Below, in pieces: positions 57,371 through 64,000 of a stretch of 64,000 nt of DNA (its first letter is position 1; each line of letters opens with the position of its first letter). A model generated the notes under the pieces. That model saw only the letters and a list, made by a program, of their open reading frames with translations, did not search any database and was not told the origin of the DNA. A program made the position numbers and the translations under genes. Source of the stretch: Adiantum capillus-veneris (Eukaryota; Streptophyta; Polypodiopsida; Polypodiales; Pteridaceae); the NCBI GenBank assembly GCA_014529385.2, contig CM043971.1:88615340-88679339 (forward strand), in the 5' to 3' direction.

Positions 57371-58173
57371 ACATGGCTAAAGACCTTGATTATGACAAGG
57401 CACAACAAATTATTAGCATGGAGAAAATTTGATGTGGACAGACGACCTTATTAGTCATTGCCAGCATTTAGGAGAATGAATGAAACCTAGGGGGAGAGCC
57501 CTTCAATCGCAAACAATGCAAAGACTTATGTCTGAACTACTTTATTCGGAATGCACTTTTTAGAACAAGTGGCCATGCAAAGGGAAATCCACTAGTAAAG
57601 GTCTCTGACTTGCAATATATCATATTAGCTTGAGTTCTTCTCCAACGATTTATCCATCAACAATGAGCTATACCCAATAATAACCAGATTTACATATACT
57701 TCATTCAACAATAACAATGCTATGAACATTACATATTGGGCAAGAGAGTCAACTGGGATGATAAGCATCTTAACGCGGGCGTTGGGCTTGGTTGCATTGT
57801 CGACAAGGTTTTAGTGCAGAACAAGCAAAGGCCCCAACCATCACGAAAGAATCCTGTTGTCCTTTTACTAGAGGAGCATGAAATCTTGTGGAGATAGCAA
57901 GCCAGGGAGTTGACCTAGCAAGCCAAGGTGAAACTCCGGCAGGCTTGAGATTGAAGGTGTTAGAGCTTGAGACACAGCTTGATGCCGCTAGAAGAGAGCT
58001 TGCACTAGCTCAAAGAAGGATTGCAAAGTACAATGAGAAGTTTTTTCCCCTTGCAAAAGAAGACATTGCAGCTGCCACAACCAACCTTAACGCATTTTTG
58101 ACTACACCTTCCAACTCTACATCTATTGGCTCTGATGAATTTTTCTTGAATGAGATTTGGCAGATCTCCCTTA
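57371..58173 (+). pseudogene. Decayed coiled-coil reading frame downstream of the kinase-like gene
   Basis: Starts MAKDLDYDKAQQIISMEKI after a splice-acceptor-like sequence, then stops and shifts; HLNAGVGLGCIVDKVLVQN and NPVVLLLEEHEIL are visible near 57,770-57,885. From 57,888 an open stretch contains RLKVLELETQLDAARRELAL, a probable coiled coil. I do not recognise the family. It may be the 3' end of the kinase-like gene or a neighbour. Confidence 0.45.
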
Positions 58174-58429
58174 GCATGATGAGTTGTAAAAGCTATAACT
58201 TCTATTGTTGTGATCCTTCAAGCCAATGTTTTGTAATCATTTTACATAATAAATTCAAATATCTATTGGTTTGTGTCCTTTTCATCTTATAAATTGTATA
58301 CAATGAGTATAAAATAAAAGTGATAAACAATCATATGACACAAAGTGACATAGCAAAAAGAGAGATATCATAAGATATGGCCAACAAACTCAAGCTGATT
58401 ACACTTAATATGTTGTACCAAAGGTGTTT

Positions 58430-58795
58430 TCAAACAATGTTGTCACAATCAAATATTGGAACCATATCATCAAATTCTTCCATTTCTGAACATTTTGAAT
58501 CCACCTCCCACTCTGACTCACCATCACTTTTCACCTTAGCAGTAACTACCTCATGCGTTTTCTTAATAACAAAACAATGTTTAGCTGCTCTCATGGCATT
58601 GTTGGTTGAAGCATGCATTAATCTCATATTACAAAACACATATATCAGAGCCTCAGCTCGTTTTGGCTTTAATCTATTTCTCTTTTTAGTGTGTAAGAAG
58701 TCAAATGTAGACCACTTTCTCTTGCAACTACCACTTGAAGCAGCAAAAAATAATGCTCTCATAGCTACGTGTTGTAGTTCTATCTTTTCTCCACC
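58430..58795 (-). pseudogene. hAT transposase C-terminal fragment
   Basis: KKRNRLKPKRAEALIYVFCN followed by MRL matches the dimerisation region near the end of hAT transposases (KRN-L-x-RAE-L-YV-NLRL). Followed by an acidic tail and a stop. The N-terminal part would lie to the right, where the gag-only LTR element now begins, and is not found. Confidence 0.65.
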
Positions 58796-58859
58796 ATATT
58801 CTTTTCACCACATAGGTGCGCTAACTTTTTTGATGGCGTTGATGGAGAAAAAGACGTCA

Positions 58860-60060
58860 TGTGCACACTCATACACCCAAACAACTCAGCGCTACACAAG
58901 GAATTTACTTAAATTCCACCCAAACACATCACCACTCATGATCTTAATGAAAATTCTCCCCACAATCCCTATTCAAACTCCAAACACCTCGACCTACAAG
59001 CCCTTGCCTTCCTGCAGACACTACAAGGTGAGTCGAGTTGATCAACACTTGAACTCACACTTGATGGTGACCCAAATATACAAGAAAAACCATCAAAAAC
59101 TCAAAAACTCCAGCCACAATTGCCTCTCTCAAACCATTGCAAAACCTTCACCCAACTCCACTCTGTTGGACTCTTTGGAATATCCCCACCCCTAATGGCA
59201 CAGAGAAATGGTCACATAGTCTTGCAGAAAGCCGCACCTTCTTTCTTCAATTCCTCGCACACACACATCCATGGAAACCTCAAAACTTCCATAGAATCTC
59301 ACAAGTGAAAAATTAAAGAGAAAAAGCTCTCATTCACTCCTTCACACACTCAAAAATAGGACGCAAATGAGACGAGATTGCACCTGTCCACATGTAGAAA
59401 CCCTGCTTCCTTACACACACAAAGAGAGGTCAAAGTGCTGATATTGGGCTTCAAAAGTTCCCCCTCAGTCTGAACCATCACAGCACCATGAGTGATGTGT
59501 CAAATTTCATCCTTTTCACACCAATTTTGACCATATTTTAACTTTTTCAGACCTAGTTTTGGCATTTTTCTCGCAGGAATAATACCAAACTGAATGCAAA
59601 ATCTACCAAATTTTGTAGGCTTGGTCCTTGATATCCAAATATCACTGCCACATTCTCACATAACATTTTTGACCACTTCTAGGACGAATCGTACATCGCT
59701 ACATATCAGGCGCGGCAAATAGATAATTACTGCATGTGCCAAACTTCTCGGGTGGGATGAGAGTGCCCACACTTGTCGCTTGCATTATTTAAATTCTAAA
59801 AGACTCAAAAAAATTCCCTAGATCCAAAAGAAGGCACTTGGGACCACATCCAAGGCTTTGATACCTTGTCCTGACACATGCGTGTGCCCGACCGTTGGCA
59901 CGCAGCATAAATATTTGACATATATACATCGTTCACCATACTTGAAACCAAATATCACATCATAAAATCTTAAAAATGCATGTAAAAACCTCTTTAAATA
60001 CACATTTCTATGCATATACTCAATACTATGTACACACAAAAAGTGGTTTATCATCATTGG
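58860..60060 (-). repeat. LTR of the gag-only element (left)
   Basis: About 1.2 kb, matching the right copy except for the miniature element there and small indels. Confidence 0.75.
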
Positions 60061-61257
60061 CCAACCCAAAGTTTATGCTCAACACTTGCATCAAACTATG
60101 ACAAAAACTTAAAGTGACCGCAAACTTCCACCAAGATCAGAGGGAAACTTATCCATCTTCATAGAGCCAACAACATTCTCAAGAAAGCCACCCCTATCAA
60201 CAAGAAAATATTTTTTTTTGGCCAAAATGCCACCACCCACCTGGATCTCAAGCATGATATGGATCACCTTGAAGGTTGCTAGATGCCATATCACACCATA
60301 AGATATCCCAATCACTCAAACCCATAGATAGCTCAAAATGCATCTAATGACTTGAACTCATACCATCAATAATCATAAATCTCACATGATCTCCTTGACG
60401 CAACGATTGCTCTTCATTTTCCATGCCCAAGAGACCATCACTCCAAGCATTAACAACTCCACCCCAAAATTGAAAATTCTCTTTAAAAACACTGTCAGCA
60501 GCATCCTCTTCTTCCAAAGAAGGCATCTTCTAATTAAAAAGTTGGAAACATGCATACAAAGCCACATAGCACATCATCACCAATCCTTCATCATGCCAAC
60601 CCGCACCAAGGCTCACTAATTGCCAATCAGGATCTTCGTAGATAAAATGATATGGCCCATCCATACATCGAAGCATGTGAAATGCATTCAAAAGATCACT
60701 ATGTAAGCAAAAATATCACTTTAACCTCCTTATCTATCACATCCTCAAGATGTTTATACTGAGCAACCACATGGCACATATCATCACAAACATACCTTGG
60801 AGATGGCACTAGCATTAAATCCTTGCACACATAGAACTCATTCCTATCACCTTCATGACCAATACCTTTGCAACCACTAGAGGGTTGCCTAACCCCTAGA
60901 TCTGGTAAAGCACATGTACCCAAGGTCAAATTAGCCAGCATAGCATCACTCTCTTCTATGTCATACTCACATAATATGGAAACCCCACAACCATAGCTCA
61001 TCATCTCATCTCATCAACGCAATAATCCATGCCTTGTTGCTGCAAAGCCCCTCCCCAAAATATACATTTCTCTATGTGCAAGGCTACCATATCCTTCAAT
61101 GGATCTAGTGACTCTATGTCATCATCCTATACATCATCCCACCAACTCTCACAAAGAATCAGTCAGATGTATCAACATCATGGGTTGCCTCATCCTTGTC
61201 AATTTCACTCTCATCGTCTTCACTTCCCGTGCTAGTGGTCAAACGTTTTCATTCATC

Positions 61258-62015
61258 TCATATGTCCTTGACATTTGGCACCATTGGCATGTGTATGGTC
61301 TTTAAAGTTGCTTCACATAATTCATTTGTATTGACTTTGCACATATGGGCATCCACACCTGTATTATCCAAGCTATTATCCTTGCTAGCATGAGCACCTA
61401 CAGCTATGACTTTATGTACATAAAGTTCATCCACACTATTTATACCACGTATTGACAAAGGGCACTTCATGCCTGTAGCAACGCACAACTTTCTCTCCTT
61501 TCGTAACGCTATTTTTAATGCTTCACACATGGAATTGGGCTCTTTCTCTTGCACTTCCATGGAATAGAACTCCTCCTTAGACATGGACTTCACATACAAT
61601 AGAGCATCTCTCCAAACTCTCCAAGAATCATCAAATCTTGGCCAAAATTTTGCAATAGACTCGTGCTCTTGCATAAACAAACTAGTGACCTATTTCCATG
61701 CATCTTGGTGAGGGATCACCTTCTTAAGCTGCTTCAAAAATCATCCCTTAAACCTATCCCAATTTATTTTGTCATCATGTGACAAGACCTCAAACCATTC
61801 TCTTGCATTACCTCTAACCACCAGATTGATGCTTGTAAGCTTTTGTGCCTCACTTGGAATTGCACCACATAAACATGTCAAAGCAACTCATAAGAAGCAA
61901 GCCAATCCTCTACATCCTAGAAACCTGTGAAAATTGTTGGTTGGAATGACACAGCCATCATGAATTTCCTAAAATTTTCATACATCACGGTTCAAACTTC
62001 AACTTCTAAGTGCAC
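61258..62015 (-). pseudogene. Gag remnant of the gag-only element
   Basis: Reading leftward, in shifting frames: MYENFRKFMMAVSFQPTIF, DVEDWLASYELL, then NAREWFEVLSHDDK in another frame, all typical of plant retrotransposon gag, and a last open stretch of 140 codons (61,680-61,258). Several stops. Confidence 0.65.
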
Positions 62016-62074
62016 AAACGGCAATTTTTGCTCCCTAACAAGATCGCCAAAGAATGATGGAGCAAAATATGTCA

Positions 62075-63475
62075 TGCACACACTCACACACCCAGACAAC
62101 TCAACACAAGACAAGGAATTTACTTAAATTCCACCCCACACACACCATCACTCAAGAGCTCCATGAAAATTCTACCCACAAGCTCATTTCAAACTCCAAA
62201 CACCTCGACCTACAAGTCCTTGCTTGCCTGCAAACACTACAAGGTGGGTCGAGTTGATCAACACTTGAAATCACACTTTATGGTGACCCAAATATACAAG
62301 AAAAACCAGAAAAAACTCAAAAACTCCAACCACAAAAGTCCTCTCTCAAACCATTGCAAAAGCTTCACCAAACTCCACTCTGTTGGACTCTTTGGATTAG
62401 CCCCAACCCTAATGGCATTGATACAGGGTCACATAGTCTTGCAGAAAGCCGCACCTTCTTCCCTCAATTCCTTGCACACATCCATGGAAACCTCAAAACT
62501 TCCATAGACTCTCCCAAGTGAAAAATTAAAGATAAAAAGATCGCATTCATTCCTTCACACACTCGAAAACAAGAAGCGAATCATTAGGAAAATATGAACC
62601 CCAAAGGGGCCTTTTAAGAGCAACCAATCAGATTTCATGGCCATTCAAAAAATACAAAATTTGGGGATTCTGTGGTCACAATCCCATTCTCATTGGTATA
62701 AAGAGTATATTGCAAAAGCATCTTTGACCCTAAAGGGTGCTTTTGGGGTTTATATTTTCCCTAATGTGTAACGAGACTGCACCAGACCACCTGTAGGAAC
62801 CATGCTTCCTCCCACACACACAGAGGTGAAAGTACTGATATTGGTCTTCTAAAGTTCTCCCTCAGCTTGAACCATCACGGAACCATGAGTGATGTGTCAA
62901 ATTTCATCCTTTTCACACCAATTTTGACCATTTTAAAACTTTTTTGGACCTAGTTTTGACCAGTTTCGACCCTTGACGGACATTTTTCATGAGAAAAATA
63001 CAAACGGACTCTAAAATCCACCAAATTTTGTAATCTTGGTCCTTGATATCCAAATATCATTACCACGTTCTCACATACCATTTTTACTACTTCTAGGGTG
63101 GATCGTGCATCGCTACATATCAGGCGCCGTAAATAGATAGTTATTGCATGTGCCAAACTTCCCGGGTGGGATGAGAGTGCCCACACTTTTTTCTTGCATT
63201 ATTTATATTATAAAAAGCTCTAACATATTCCCTAGTGCCAAAAGAAGCCACTTGGGACTACATCCAAGGCTTTGGTACCTTGTCCTGACACGTGCGTGTG
63301 CCCGATCGTCGGCAAGCAACATGACCATTTGACATATATACATCAATCTCCATACTTGAAACCAAATATCACATTAGAAAATATTCCAAATGAATTTAAA
63401 AACCTCTTTTTATACACATTTGTAGGCATATACCCACTACTGTGTACAAACAAAAATTGGTTTATTAGTGGCAAT
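62075..63475 (-). repeat. LTR of the gag-only element (right)
   Basis: About 1.4 kb, the excess being the 185-bp miniature element at 62,582. Confidence 0.75.
62582..62766. mobile_element. 185-bp miniature inverted-repeat element
   Basis: Present only in the right LTR of the gag-only element. It begins CATTAGGAAAATATGAACCC and ends GGGTTTATATTTTCCCTAATG, giving inverted ends of about 24 bp with one gap and one mismatch. Its first seven and last seven bases equal those of the 18.65-kb element (CATTAGG...CCTAATG). No coding capacity. Confidence 0.75.
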
Positions 63476-63541
63476 GTGCCAAGGATCACCAAAGATACCA
63501 ACCCTATTGGCATAGTCAACGCGCTAATGAAATGCATCTTT

Positions 63542-63767
63542 TGTTGGAATTAGAGTTGCAATAAAACGCACAGCTTGGAGAAGACAAAGCAAGCTCAAGG
63601 AACACAACAGAGAGTGTGTTAGTGTGTGTGCAATGGAAAGATAAGTTCGTCCTAGAGTGATGGACGTATGTACAATGTACGGGGGGAAAAACCTCCTAGT
63701 GATGGAAAAATTCCATGGTGGTCCTAAATGTGTTCACACACATCACTACCACATGTATATGGTAACA
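63542..63767 (-). repeat. 3' LTR of a second Copia element
   Basis: 226 bp, TGTTGG...TAACA, related to the LTR at 26,723-26,949. The element continues past the right window edge. Confidence 0.88.
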
Positions 63768-63830
63768 AATCTCCCTTGGGAGTGATGCGCACGTATATGG
63801 TAACAAATCCCCCTTGGGAGTGATGCAATG
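63755..63830 (-). repeat. Duplicated polypurine tract and LTR start
   Basis: GTATATGGTAACAAATC(T/C)CCCTTGGGAGTGATGC occurs twice in a row (from about 63,755 and 63,792). On the minus strand this is a doubled polypurine tract plus the first bases of the LTR. Confidence 0.75.
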
Positions 63831-63882
63831 AATGAGAGTTGGTACATAGAGTATAGGGAAGTGCCATGCTCTGAGGACATGA

Positions 63883-64000
63883 TCAGTCCATGAAGGGGAG
63901 TAAACCCAAAGATTTGGAAAAAACTTTGAACTTCTCATGCAACAATGCCTATGTGAAAATATCTGCAAGGTTGTCCTATGTTGGTATATAAGCCAAGCTG
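63883..64000 (-). pseudogene. Copia pol, C-terminal end of RNase H (partial)
   Basis: Minus strand reads DNLADIFT, stop, ALLHEKFKVFSKSLGLLPFM, the normal end of Copia RNase H, closing at 63,883. Two in-frame TAG codons (one in the AYIPT-x-DN segment, one after DIFT) show decay. The rest lies beyond the window. Confidence 0.85.

Larger units (their letters stand above)
58860..63475 (-). mobile_element. Gag-only LTR retrotransposon (LARD/TR-GAG type)
   Basis: Two direct repeats, 58,860 to about 60,060 and 62,075 to about 63,475, start TGTGCACACTC/TGCACACACTC and stay alignable to GTGGTTTAT/TTGGTTTAT. The 2-kb internal part has a decayed gag on the minus strand and no pol. The LTRs are clearly diverged, so the insertion is old. 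Outer borders are accurate to perhaps 20 bp; I found no target duplication. Confidence 0.75.

Overview
The window reads as nuclear DNA of a land plant with a large, transposon-rich genome. The evidence is plant-type Ty3 elements (one with a second, archaeal-like RNase H domain, one with a chromodomain), plant-type Copia elements primed by initiator tRNA-Met, spliced genes with short GT-AG introns of 70-85 bp, and long satellite arrays. No bacterial features are present. The species cannot be fixed from the sequence; a fern, lycophyte or gymnosperm is an inference only.

Layout. Positions 1-8,720 are satellite A: units of about 360-600 bp (mostly about 430-440) arranged in a higher-order repeat of about 3.93 kb, with the 20-nt core AAGGTCCACCACTTGTCCAA recurring throughout. 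Positions 8,720-10,900 are non-coding, with small repeats. Positions 10,900-13,610 are satellite B, an unrelated unit (316/368 bp) that carries the same core. Directly after it lies the only long intact open gene, a 1,075-aa transposase-like protein (13,685-16,912). Then come a decayed Ty3 fragment, a run of small hairpins and a broken kinase-like gene.

The kinase-like gene is split by a nest of transposons (21,145-56,904). The outer element is a Tat-like Ty3 retrotransposon with 2.3-kb LTRs. Its 5' LTR holds a deleted Copia element flanked by ACAGG on both sides. Its gag gene is split inside the zinc knuckle by an 18.65-kb element with 32-bp terminal inverted repeats. That element in turn holds a chromovirus (35,615-41,539; 123-bp LTRs; TTAGC duplication). 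Its reverse transcriptase region holds a LINE fragment.

The inverted-repeat element (27,988-46,639) is the most interesting object. Without the chromovirus it is about 12.7 kb. It carries a spliced transposase-like gene, a gene whose first exon encodes a recognisable histone H3 (tail and fold) followed by an acidic linker and a Ulp1-type cysteine protease, three spliced genes I do not recognise, and four clusters of ~100-150-bp imperfect palindromes sharing one stem sequence. Deleting it exactly at CATTAGG...CCTAATG restores the host gag zinc knuckle in frame, so it appears to have inserted without a target duplication.

After the nest come the tail of the kinase-like gene, a decayed coiled-coil reading frame, a hAT transposase remnant, a gag-only LTR element (58,860 to about 63,475) with a 185-bp miniature element whose ends match those of the 18.65-kb element, and at the right edge the 3' end of a second Copia copy.
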